Shown here piece by piece: positions 17,177 to 25,171 of a stretch of 64,000 nt of DNA. Position numbers and translations under genes: made by a program. Below the pieces are notes generated by a model, which saw only the letters and a program-made list of their open reading frames with translations, was not told where the DNA came from and did not search any database. Position 1 is the first letter of the stretch, and every line of letters starts with the position of its first letter. The DNA is taken from NCBI RefSeq assembly GCF_026309355.1, contig NZ_JAPJZK010000001.1, forward strand, positions 4,980,501 through 5,044,500, in the 5' to 3' direction. This DNA is from Spartinivicinus marinus. GTDB taxonomy: Bacteria > Pseudomonadota > Gammaproteobacteria > Pseudomonadales > Zooshikellaceae.

Positions 17177-17854
17177 GTGGGTTTGTTAAGTGCATTTCAA
17201 TTGATAGTAAAGCGGGATTTGTTGCTCGCGTTTCGTCGTCGGGCAGAAATAGTTAATCCACTGATTTTTTTCTTACTGGTAGCGTCTTTGTTTCCGCTGG
17301 GCATTACCCCTGAGCGAAAAATGCTTGCCTTGATTGCACCAGGAGTGATTTGGGTAGCCGCTTTGTTAGCAGTGATGTTGTCTTTGGATCAGCTGTTTAA
17401 ACATGACTATGATGATGGTTCGCTAAATCTATTAGTGTTATCCCCTGTGCCCTTATTTTGGCTGGCACTAGCGAAAGTGCTGGTCCATTGGTTGGTGAGT
17501 GGAGCGCTTCTACTACTATTCACCCCGATTTTGGCGTTAATGCTGCACCTGCCTGATACTGCCTGGTGGCCACTGTTGGCTAGTTTACTATTAGGTACAC
17601 CTTTATTAAGTTTAATTGGCGCTATTGGTGCAGCCTTAACTGTTGGCTTGAAAAAAGGTGGGGTATTATTGTCATTACTGGTGTTGCCGCTGAATATTCC
17701 GGTATTGATCTTTGGCTCGGGTGCTGTGATTGCTGCTACCCAAGCGTTACCCTATGAAGGTCAGCTATTGTGGCTGGCTGTATTGTTAGTGTTAGGCATT
17801 ACTCTGGCACCTTTTGCCATTGCAGCAGGGTTGCGAATAAGTGTTTCTGAATAA
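17177..17854 (+). CDS. ccmB: Heme exporter membrane subunit CcmB
   Basis: CcmB is the membrane partner of CcmA. The 225-residue protein has six hydrophobic segments and the family N terminus (LIVKRDLLLAFRRRAEIVNPLIF), with conserved motifs LDQLFKHDYDDGSLNLL and TVGLKKGGVLLSLLVLPL. The GTG start at 17177 follows AGGAGA. Short gaps (9 bp before, 20 bp after) place it in the ccm operon. Confidence 0.95.
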   Translation: MGLLSAFQLIVKRDLLLAFRRRAEIVNPLIFFLLVASLFPLGITPERKMLALIAPGVIWVAALLAVMLSLDQLFKHDYDDGSLNLLVLSPVPLFWLALAKVLVHWLVSGALLLLFTPILALMLHLPDTAWWPLLASLLLGTPLLSLIGAIGAALTVGLKKGGVLLSLLVLPLNIPVLIFGSGAVIAATQALPYEGQLLWLAVLLVLGITLAPFAIAAGLRISVSE

Positions 17855-17874
17855 CTGGTATTGATTGTTTACTC

Positions 17875-18618
17875 ATGAAGTGGACCTGGTTTCACCGCTT
17901 AGGCTCTCCTAAGTGGTTTTTTGAGAAAAGTGGTAAATGGCTACCCTGGTTGGTCTGGGTATCCATTGGCTTGCTAACGACAGGGGTTGTATGGGGGCTA
18001 GCGTTTGCACCACCTGATTACCAGCAAGGTAATAGCTACCGCATTATTTTTATTCATGTACCCAGTGCTTTTCTCGCCCAAGCCTGCTACGTCACGATGG
18101 CAATTGCAGGGGCAGTAGGTTTAATTTGGAAAATGAAACTGGCCGATATGGCAGCTAAATGTTGTGCCCCCATTGGTGCTTCTTTCACCATCCTTGCTTT
18201 ACTCACAGGTGCTATTTGGGGCAAACCTACCTGGGGTACCTGGTGGGAGTGGGATGCCCGACTTACCTCAATGCTGATTTTATTATTTCTTTATTTAGGT
18301 TTTATTGCCTTAGAAAACGCCATTGATAATGTTCAAACTGCAGCCAAAGCGTGTGCAGTGCTGGCGTTGGTTGGGCTGGTTAATATCCCGATTATCAAAT
18401 ACTCCGTGGAGTGGTGGAATACGCTACATCAACCTGCCACTTTAAAACTCACCGAAAAGCCTAGCATGGCACCCGAAATGTTAGTGCCATTGCTGATATG
18501 TATTGCGGGGTTTTATTGCTTTTTTCTGGTGGTCTTTTTATACCGGCTACGCAATGAAATTCTATGGCGAGAACGGCGCACACAATGGGTGCGGCTTTGG
18601 ATGAAGCGGTTTCAATAG
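17875..18618 (+). CDS. ccmC: Heme handling protein CcmC
   Basis: CcmC loads heme onto the chaperone CcmE. It has six transmembrane segments and the tryptophan-rich WWD signature (WGTWWEWDARLTSM). Periplasmic loop histidines, the expected axial heme ligands, are visible in FIHVPSA and TLHQPATLKL. Length 247 is typical. The next gene is the small ccmD, which stabilises the CcmC-heme-CcmE complex. Confidence 0.95.
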   Translation: MKWTWFHRLGSPKWFFEKSGKWLPWLVWVSIGLLTTGVVWGLAFAPPDYQQGNSYRIIFIHVPSAFLAQACYVTMAIAGAVGLIWKMKLADMAAKCCAPIGASFTILALLTGAIWGKPTWGTWWEWDARLTSMLILLFLYLGFIALENAIDNVQTAAKACAVLALVGLVNIPIIKYSVEWWNTLHQPATLKLTEKPSMAPEMLVPLLICIAGFYCFFLVVFLYRLRNEILWRERRTQWVRLWMKRFQ

Positions 18619-18627
18619 GTGTGTTTT

Positions 18628-18810
18628 ATGTATTTTGAGTCATGGCAGCAGTTTTGGTTAATGGGGGGGCATGGTCCCTATGTGTGGGTCAGTTATGCGA
18701 TTGGCCTGATGGTGGTTTTGTACAACGTTTTGAGCCCATGGTTAAAGCGTAAGCAGCTGATTAAAGACACCTTACGAAGTATCCGCCGGGAAGAGGTAGG
18801 TCAGTCATGA
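18628..18810 (+). CDS. ccmD: Heme exporter small subunit CcmD
   Basis: This is a 60-residue protein with one transmembrane helix and the family motif [15 protein letters not shown] near its start, then a basic cytoplasmic tail. I place the start at ATG 18628 rather than GTG 18619, as the family begins close to this point and AGGTG (18617-18621) is well spaced. It overlaps ccmE by 4 bp (ATGA), which indicates translational coupling. Confidence 0.93.
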   Translation: MYFESWQQFWLMGGHGPYVWVSYAIGLMVVLYNVLSPWLKRKQLIKDTLRSIRREEVGQS

Positions 18811-19265
18811 ATCCAGTACGTAAGCAACGGCTGTTGGTGGTGATATTCATTGTGCTTGGTGTTAGCTTGGCTGTGGGGTTAGCACTGTTTGCTCTGCAAG
18901 AAAACGTCAACTATTTCTACTCTCCCCAGCAGTTGCAGGCAGGTGAAGCCAAGCTGGATCAGAAAATTCGAGTGGGTGGCTTAGTTGTACCGGGATCAGT
19001 CAAGCGTGATCCTCAGAGTTTAAAGGTGGAGTTTACCATTACCGATCAACAAGCCACGGCAGTTGTTCGCTATGAAGGTATTTTGCCGGACCTGTTCCGC
19101 GAAGGGCAAGGAATCATTGCCTTAGGCAAATTGTCAGCTAATCAGGTTGTAGAAGCTGATGAGGTATTGGCTAAACATGATGAAAACTATATGCCGCCAG
19201 AAGTACAGGAAGCACTTGAAAAGGCTGGGCATCCTGGTCGTAACACCCAGGCATCTGCACAATGA
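18807..19265 (+). CDS. ccmE: Heme chaperone CcmE
   Basis: CcmE carries heme covalently in the periplasm and hands it to CcmF/H. An N-terminal membrane anchor (about residues 9-30) is followed by the OB-fold domain. The heme-attaching motif H124-DEN-Y128 is intact ([11 protein letters not shown]). Length 152 fits. It is translationally coupled to ccmD. Confidence 0.95.
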   Translation: MNPVRKQRLLVVIFIVLGVSLAVGLALFALQENVNYFYSPQQLQAGEAKLDQKIRVGGLVVPGSVKRDPQSLKVEFTITDQQATAVVRYEGILPDLFREGQGIIALGKLSANQVVEADEVLAKHDENYMPPEVQEALEKAGHPGRNTQASAQ

Positions 19266-19308
19266 TGGGACAGATAAATAACCTTGTGTCAGCTGGAGAA
19301 AAAATAGC

Positions 19309-21306
19309 ATGATTCCAGAACTTGGCCACCTGGCATTAATAATTGCTTTGTGTTTGGCTGTATTACTCGCTGTTGTGCCACTAATGGGCAGCTACTGTAA
19401 AGACCACATCATGATGGGGCTGGCTAAGCCCCTGGCAACTGGCCAGCTGGTCTTCCTAGCACTCAGTTTTGGCTGCTTAGCTTATGCCTTTTTAGTGGAT
19501 GACTTTTCTGTTGCCTATGTTGCCCAAAACTCTAATACACTGCTGCCAACACCTTATAAATTCAGTGCTGTATGGGGTGCCCATGAAGGCTCGTTCCTAC
19601 TCTGGTGCCTTATTATGGCCTGCTGGACTTTTGCGGTAGCGCTAGCCAGTAACCATCTGCCTGAGCGAGTAACAGCAAGGGTGTTAGCTATTTTAGGCTG
19701 GTGCTCAGTTGGGTTTTTACTGTTTTTGGTGATTACCTCAAACCCCTTTGAGCGCTTATTACCCAATACCCCAGCGGATGGGCGTGATCTGAATCCTTTG
19801 CTGCAAGACTTTGGCTTAATCATTCATCCACCTTTGTTATATGTGGGCTATGTAGGCTTTTCTGTGGTATTTGCCTTTGCTATTACCGCATTGTTGGAAG
19901 GACGTTTAGATGCTACTTGGGCCCGTTGGTCTCGACCTTGGACAGCTGTTGCCTGGGCGTTTTTAACCGTTGGTATTGCACTAGGTAGCTGGTGGGCATA
20001 CTACGAGCTTGGCTGGGGAGGCTGGTGGTTCTGGGACCCTGTGGAAAATGCTTCATTTATGCCCTGGTTGGTGGGAACGGCATTAATGCACTCATTGGCT
20101 GTGACAGAAAAACGAGGCGTTTTTAAAAGCTGGACCGTTTTTTTAGCGATTTTTTCTTTTTCCTTGAGTCTGTTAGGAGCCTTCTTAGTTCGTTCTGGCG
20201 TATTAACTTCAGTTCACTCGTTTGCCAGTGATCCTTCCCGTGGTGTCTTTATTTTAGTGTTATTGCTGATTGTAATTGGTGGCTCGTTTACTTTGTATGC
20301 CTTTCGCGCACCAGCAGTGGCCAGTCAGCAGCGATTTAGCTGGCAGTCTAAAGAAGCATTATTGTTGCTAAATAATATATTTCTATCAGTGGCTACTGCC
20401 ATGATTTTAATTGGTACCCTATACCCACTGATTGCAAAAGCCTTAGGGGATAACAGTATTTCTATAGGTAAACCCTATTTTGACTTAATGTTTTCGGTAT
20501 TTATGGCTCCTCTGGCTATTTGTTTGGGAATTGGCATTTGGGCCAACTGGAAGCAGTCTAAGGCAAGCTTTTTATGGCAACAACTGCGGTATATTGGCTT
20601 GGTCAGTGTGATTTTAGGTGTTGTATTTTGCTTCAGTTACGGTGATGGCTGGTTATTACCTGCTTGGTTGGCTGTTTCGCTCGTGGCCTGGATATGTCTC
20701 GCTTCAGTCAAACAGCTTTATTATAAAACCCGAAATCAGTCGTCTTTTATCTCTGGCTTACGTCGGCTACCGAGGCATTACTATGGTATGTGGTTTGCGC
20801 ATATTGGCTTTGCGGTCACTATAGCGGGGGCGGTATTGACCAGTTTTTACAGTATTGAGCGGGATATAAAGCTAGCACCTGGGGATTCCGTTAACTTGGC
20901 TGGTTATCAGTTTTTATTTAAAGGGATTCAAGAAAAACAAGGGCCAAACTATGTTGCCCAACAGGGCCAGTTGGTTGTAACCAAAGATGAGCAGGTGGTT
21001 GCATCATTAAAGCCTGAAAAGCGCCGTTATCCGGTGCAGCAAAATGTTATGACCGAAGCCGCAATTGATCCAGGTTTATTCCGTGATTTGTATGTAGCAC
21101 TAGGTGAACCGCTTGATGAAAGTGGTGCCTGGGCAGTAAGAGTACACTTTAAAGCATTTGTTCGGTTGATTTGGTTGGGTGCTTTATTGATGGCTCTAGG
21201 CGGCGTGCTGGCGGCGCTTGATAAACGTTATCGCCTGCGATTGACTGCAAAACAAACGAATTCCCACGTAGTCAAGGCTGAGGTGGTTGCTGATGGCACG
21301 GCTTAA
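19309..21306 (+). CDS. ccmF: Cytochrome c heme lyase subunit CcmF
   Basis: CcmF is the large membrane component of the holocytochrome c synthetase. The 665-residue protein has about 14-15 transmembrane helices and the WWD motif (GWGGWWFWDPVENASFMPWL). Other conserved stretches are KFSAVWGAHEGSFLLW and IIHPPLLYVGYVGFSV. Its C-terminal periplasmic domain precedes a last helix. It overlaps the following ccmG by 14 bp. Confidence 0.96.
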   Translation: MIPELGHLALIIALCLAVLLAVVPLMGSYCKDHIMMGLAKPLATGQLVFLALSFGCLAYAFLVDDFSVAYVAQNSNTLLPTPYKFSAVWGAHEGSFLLWCLIMACWTFAVALASNHLPERVTARVLAILGWCSVGFLLFLVITSNPFERLLPNTPADGRDLNPLLQDFGLIIHPPLLYVGYVGFSVVFAFAITALLEGRLDATWARWSRPWTAVAWAFLTVGIALGSWWAYYELGWGGWWFWDPVENASFMPWLVGTALMHSLAVTEKRGVFKSWTVFLAIFSFSLSLLGAFLVRSGVLTSVHSFASDPSRGVFILVLLLIVIGGSFTLYAFRAPAVASQQRFSWQSKEALLLLNNIFLSVATAMILIGTLYPLIAKALGDNSISIGKPYFDLMFSVFMAPLAICLGIGIWANWKQSKASFLWQQLRYIGLVSVILGVVFCFSYGDGWLLPAWLAVSLVAWICLASVKQLYYKTRNQSSFISGLRRLPRHYYGMWFAHIGFAVTIAGAVLTSFYSIERDIKLAPGDSVNLAGYQFLFKGIQEKQGPNYVAQQGQLVVTKDEQVVASLKPEKRRYPVQQNVMTEAAIDPGLFRDLYVALGEPLDESGAWAVRVHFKAFVRLIWLGALLMALGGVLAALDKRYRLRLTAKQTNSHVVKAEVVADGTA

Positions 21307-21853
21307 GTTATTTATTCCCTTACTGTTGTTTATTGCGTTAGTAGGTTTTCTTTATCAAGGTATTTATGACAAAGATGACAGCCTGACATCCGCATTACTG
21401 AATAAGCCATTTCCAGCATTCTCACTTCCTACTGTGCAGTCTGCTGAAACTAATGTTGGTAAACAGGCATTATTAGGAGAAGTTGCACTGGTTAATGTAT
21501 GGGCGACCTGGTGTCCTTCTTGTCAGGTAGAGCATCCCTATTTACTCAAGCTGGCCCAGCAAGGGGTGAAAATTATCGGTGTTAATTATAAGGATGATCG
21601 TGCGGCTGCTCAGCAATGGCTAACTAAGCTAAAGAACCCTTATGTGTTTAGTGTGTTTGATGAGAAAGGACGGCTTGGATTGGATTTAGGTGTTTATGGT
21701 GCACCTGAAACCTACTTAATCGATAGGGAAGGGGTTATTCGTTATAAGCATGTTGGTGTGGTAGATGAACAGGTTTGGCTGACTAAAATTAAACCAAAAT
21801 ACGATGCCTTAAAAATGAATACGGCAGGAACAGTACAACAGGATGCAGGCTAG
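21293..21853 (+). CDS. ccmG: Thiol:disulfide interchange protein CcmG/DsbE
   Basis: This is a membrane-anchored periplasmic thioredoxin that keeps apocytochrome cysteines reduced for heme ligation. An N-terminal anchor (LFIPLLLFIALVGFLYQG) is followed by a thioredoxin fold with the active site WATWCPSCQ and a cis-Pro region (YGAPETYLIDREG). I prefer ATG 21293, preceded by GAGGTGG at seven bases, over the upstream in-frame TTG. It overlaps both neighbours, ccmF and ccmH, consistent with a tightly coupled operon. Confidence 0.94.
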   Translation: MARLKLFIPLLLFIALVGFLYQGIYDKDDSLTSALLNKPFPAFSLPTVQSAETNVGKQALLGEVALVNVWATWCPSCQVEHPYLLKLAQQGVKIIGVNYKDDRAAAQQWLTKLKNPYVFSVFDEKGRLGLDLGVYGAPETYLIDREGVIRYKHVGVVDEQVWLTKIKPKYDALKMNTAGTVQQDAG

Positions 21854-22367
21854 TGGGATGTCGTTAGCAATGAATATGAAAGCGTGTTTAAAGCCACTGC
21901 TGATTTTGCTGGTGAGCACTGTGGGGTGGTTGTCAGTTAGTTGGGCTGCTATTGATACTTATCCATTTCAAACTGAAGAGCAACGCCAGCGGTTTAAACA
22001 GTTAACGGATGAGCTTCGCTGCCCTAAATGTCAAAACCAGAATATTGCTGATTCCAATGCGCCCATTGCGAAAGATCTTCGTGAAGAAATATACCGACAG
22101 TTGCTAGCTGGACAGTCAAACCAAGCCATTGCTGACTTTATGGTAGCTCGTTACGGAGAATTTGTTTTATATCGACCTGCCTTTAGTAAGAAAACCTGGT
22201 TATTGTGGATAGGGCCATTTATTTTGTTAGTAGTGGGGGCAGGGATTTTTTATCGATTAATTAGGAAGGGGCAGTCATCTACTGCTCCCGCTTCAGCTTC
22301 ATTATCGGAAGCTGAGCAGCAGCAAATTGAAGCTATTATTCACCAGCATGAAGAACCGAAGTCATGA
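21843..22367 (+). CDS. ccmH: Cytochrome c maturation protein CcmH
   Basis: CcmH is the periplasmic thiol-oxidoreductase of the heme ligation module. After a signal/anchor segment (ACLKPLLILLVSTVGWLSVSWA) comes the three-helix domain with the redox pair in LRCPKCQNQNIADSN, then a second transmembrane helix (WLLWIGPFILLVVGAGIFY). The start is uncertain: ATGs at 21843, 21858, 21870 and 21876 are all in frame and none has a strong ribosome-binding site. The first gives an 11-bp overlap with ccmG. It is coupled to ccmI by ATGA. Confidence 0.92.
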   Translation: MQASGMSLAMNMKACLKPLLILLVSTVGWLSVSWAAIDTYPFQTEEQRQRFKQLTDELRCPKCQNQNIADSNAPIAKDLREEIYRQLLAGQSNQAIADFMVARYGEFVLYRPAFSKKTWLLWIGPFILLVVGAGIFYRLIRKGQSSTAPASASLSEAEQQQIEAIIHQHEEPKS

Positions 22368-23596
22368 TGTTATTTTGGGTTACTGCAGCAGTATTTTTAA
22401 TCATTGCTGTGTTGTTTATATTATTACCAATTCCCCGTCTTAACAGGCGATTAAATGAAGCCAGCCAACAACAGCAAGCTGAGCAGGTTGCTCGTTACCA
22501 GCAACAATTAGCCGAGCTAGACTCTGCTCATGCGGATGGCCAGCTAGATAGCCTGGACTATGAAGAGCAAAAAAATGCCTTAGGAAAACGCTTACTGGCC
22601 GATTATCAACAGGTAAAGTCAACCCGGTTGAGCACAATAACTTGGTTGGCAGGGGGTAGCTTGCCTGTGGCTGCAATTGGCCTTTATTTATTATTGGGTG
22701 GAAGTCAGCAATTGGCATTTACCCAAGAGCTAAAAGCAATTGACTGGGATAATGCCAGTGGCAAAGAGTTGGTTAATTCACTGGAAACATTAGCTGCTGA
22801 CTATCCTAACCAACCACAAGTGCATTATTTATTGGCCCGTACTTATATGGCAATGAATCAGTTGGGAAAGGCAGAGCAGGCTTTTACAGTATTAAAAGTA
22901 CAAGCTCCGGATGACCCATCAGTCATTGCGCAGTTAGCGCAGGTTAAATACTTAAGGCAAAATAATAAAATCACTCAAGAAGTCACAACGCTTGCTCAGC
23001 AAGCATTGACTATTCAGCCGAACCAACCCACGGCGCTTGGCATTATGGGAATTGCGGCATTTGAGTCAGGGGATTACCAACAGGCAATTCATTATTGGCA
23101 ACAAGTGTTAGCTACTCGCCCTGATCATGCAACAGCCACTGCGTTACAGCAGGGAATAGCAAAAGCACAACAATTGGCGAGTACAGAAAGTGCTCCATCA
23201 AAACCACAAGAGGCAGATAAGCCTGCGTCTAAACAAGTTGATGGAGAAAAACTCGCTGATGCAGAAATCAGTGTTTTAGTGGAATTGGATGAAACATTAC
23301 TACAACAGTTGCCTAAGCAGGCGAAGGTTTATGTGTTAGCTAAGCACGCTAGCATGAGAATGCCTGTTGCAGTTGTACCACTCCAGATTAGTGAACTACC
23401 TGCTTTGGTAAAACTTAATGACTCAAAAGTCATGATAGCTGGAAATAAATTGTCTCAATATCAGATGGTTGATGTGATTGCTAAAATCTCTATTTCAGGA
23501 GATGCTACTCAAAGTGACTATGTAGTCAGCAAGCAAAATATTAAAGTGAATCATAAAGGGGTTGTACGTTTAGCCATCTCTAAAAGCAGTAGTTAG
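22364..23596 (+). CDS. ccmI: Cytochrome c maturation TPR protein CcmI
   Basis: CcmI is the apocytochrome c chaperone. Two N-terminal transmembrane helices (residues 1-20 and about 90-112) flank a helical cytoplasmic segment. They are followed by tetratricopeptide repeats (VHYLLARTYMAMNQLGKAEQAF; ALGIMGIAAFESGDYQQAIHYW) and a C-terminal beta-rich periplasmic domain. The 410-residue length suits the two-part form. It overlaps ccmH by 4 bp and ends the operon. Confidence 0.92.
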   Translation: MMLFWVTAAVFLIIAVLFILLPIPRLNRRLNEASQQQQAEQVARYQQQLAELDSAHADGQLDSLDYEEQKNALGKRLLADYQQVKSTRLSTITWLAGGSLPVAAIGLYLLLGGSQQLAFTQELKAIDWDNASGKELVNSLETLAADYPNQPQVHYLLARTYMAMNQLGKAEQAFTVLKVQAPDDPSVIAQLAQVKYLRQNNKITQEVTTLAQQALTIQPNQPTALGIMGIAAFESGDYQQAIHYWQQVLATRPDHATATALQQGIAKAQQLASTESAPSKPQEADKPASKQVDGEKLADAEISVLVELDETLLQQLPKQAKVYVLAKHASMRMPVAVVPLQISELPALVKLNDSKVMIAGNKLSQYQMVDVIAKISISGDATQSDYVVSKQNIKVNHKGVVRLAISKSSS

Positions 23597-23607
23597 TATT
23601 TCACGAT

Positions 23608-23645
23608 GCTGTGTTGTCAATTATTCATGTGGCTGACAACATAGC
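23608..23645 (+). terminator. Inverted repeat just after ccmI
   Basis: A 12-bp stem (23608-23619 with 23634-23645, one G-T pair) and a 14-base loop lie 12 bases after the ccmI stop. No T-run follows, so it may be an mRNA 3'-end stabiliser or Rho-region hairpin rather than an intrinsic terminator. Confidence 0.5.
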
Positions 23646-23801
23646 GTACCTCCCCCTCTTGCCTATAAAAAATATCCTTCAGTAGTTTCTTTGAGCAATT
23701 GCCAGTAGTTCCTAAATATTAGACTAAAAGCTTAGAAATTAAGATTATAAAACAACTCGTTTTAGCTATATGATGTTCTGAATATCATGTTGTAAACATT
23801 G

Positions 23802-23829
23802 AAAAGGCTGTAAAAATACAGTCTTTTTT
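23802..23829 (+). terminator. Intrinsic terminator in the ccmI-gntR spacer
   Basis: GGCTGTA (23806-23812), a loop of four A, and TACAGTC (23817-23823) are flanked by four A on the left and six T on the right. This is a canonical A-stem-T terminator that could work in either direction. It lies about 205 bases past ccmI, within the 407-base ccmI-gntR gap; no coding region is visible in that gap. Confidence 0.75.
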
Positions 23830-24003
23830 ATTTCTACCTGTCTAACAATAAAATTTTCAATCGAAAAGTGTAGCTTTTTGTACAGTTTTTGTCGTATAAA
23901 TAGAAAAATAATTGTACTTATATGATGACTGTTTAGCTTTCAATAATTATTATGTATCTTTGTGTGAATAATGAAATAATAAATTACATAACTGGAATCA
24001 GTA

Positions 24004-24669
24004 ATGGTCTTTAAAGCATCTGATAGTCTTTCTGAACAAATTGCACAACACTTAGCAAGTAAAATTATTAAAGGAGAGCTACTTGCTAAGGAAAGGATTC
24101 AGGAATTAAAGGTAGCAAGCGAGTTAGGAGTAAGCCGTGGTTCTGTTCGAGAAGCCTTGCTGATATTACAACGCAAGCATTTAATTGATATTTTGCCCCG
24201 TCGTGGTGCAATGGTCACTGAATTAACTGAGCATAGAGTGCAAAGCCTATATGAAATGGTGGTGGAGTTGTATTCATTTCTTGCTTTGAAAGTGGCTGAG
24301 AATTGGCAGGCTGAAGTTCAGCTGAAACCGTTCAAGGCAACGTTAAAAGAGCTTGAGCTATTAGCTGAGCAACGCAATATTGAGCGTTACATTGAGGTAA
24401 GCTTTGATATTTTACGTCAAGCACTACCGATTGCTGATAATTCCTACTTGGAACAAATTTTAGCCAATGTTCAGCCTGCTATCCATCGAACCTATTTCTT
24501 AGTCGCAAGCAAATATGAGGATCATATTGTTAAAAGCTTAGGCTTTTTTAAGGCGTTAATTCAGGTAGTTGAACAAAGAGATCAACAGCAAATCAGACAA
24601 GTTGTTGCTGCCTACGGTAAACACCACCGGGATATGCTAATGAAAGTTGTAGGAGGTCGTGAATATTAA
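24004..24669 (+). CDS. GntR-family transcriptional regulator, FadR-like
   Basis: The N-terminal winged helix-turn-helix (residues about 8-75) contains LASKIIKGELLAKERIQELKVASELGVSRGSVREAL, the diagnostic GntR pattern. The C-terminal all-helical ligand domain (about 85-215) resembles FCD/FadR-type effector domains. No metabolic gene lies beside it; the next gene is smc, an arrangement I also recall from Pseudomonas, so its target may be unrelated to its neighbours. The 407-base region upstream is AT-rich. The effector is unknown. Confidence 0.85.
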   Translation: MVFKASDSLSEQIAQHLASKIIKGELLAKERIQELKVASELGVSRGSVREALLILQRKHLIDILPRRGAMVTELTEHRVQSLYEMVVELYSFLALKVAENWQAEVQLKPFKATLKELELLAEQRNIERYIEVSFDILRQALPIADNSYLEQILANVQPAIHRTYFLVASKYEDHIVKSLGFFKALIQVVEQRDQQQIRQVVAAYGKHHRDMLMKVVGGREY

Positions 24670-25171
24670 ATGAAATTGATCTAATTTTAATCGATTCTAC
24701 CTTTGATTGAGAACAGTAGCGTTATTTTGATAATGCTACTGACTTCTATCTATACAACTTTCTAGGTGCATTCAGTTCACTGCCTGTGTAAACTTGCTTT
24801 AGTTGGGGACTGTAGTTAGTTGTATTGGTAAAGCGGTTACTCTACATACTAAAACCACTCACCTTGTTCTGCCACTGTATGATTAAAGTGAAATAAGCAG
24901 AATGTGGGCTGTATGCTTTTTAAAGCCTATATAGCAGCCTAGTGGAGTGGTTTTGTGAGTAAGTAATTTGTTAGTAAGTAATAAGCTTTCTAAGCAAGCT
25001 CTTACCTGTTAAAAATGTTAGTTGTTAAGCCTATGTGCATGCATCCTTGAGTAAAAGTGCTATTAAGCGGTCTTTTGGGGTGCCTTTAATACGGCAGGCT
25101 TAGACAATTACAACTAGTCTTATTATTGTCCCGCCATCTTATAAAGTAAGTTTATTGAGATTTAATGTTAC
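24670..25171. other. 502-base non-coding spacer before smc
   Basis: No credible gene. The spacer holds a hairpin after gntR (24714-24725 pairing with 24730-24741, loop TTTG, one G-T pair), which may be a weak terminator. There is a perfect 10-base inverted repeat AAAACCACTC (24851-24860) with GAGTGGTTTT (24945-24954), about 84 bases apart. A short direct repeat GTAAGTAAT occurs near 24960 and 24975. The smc promoter presumably lies here, but I cannot fix it. Confidence 0.5.
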
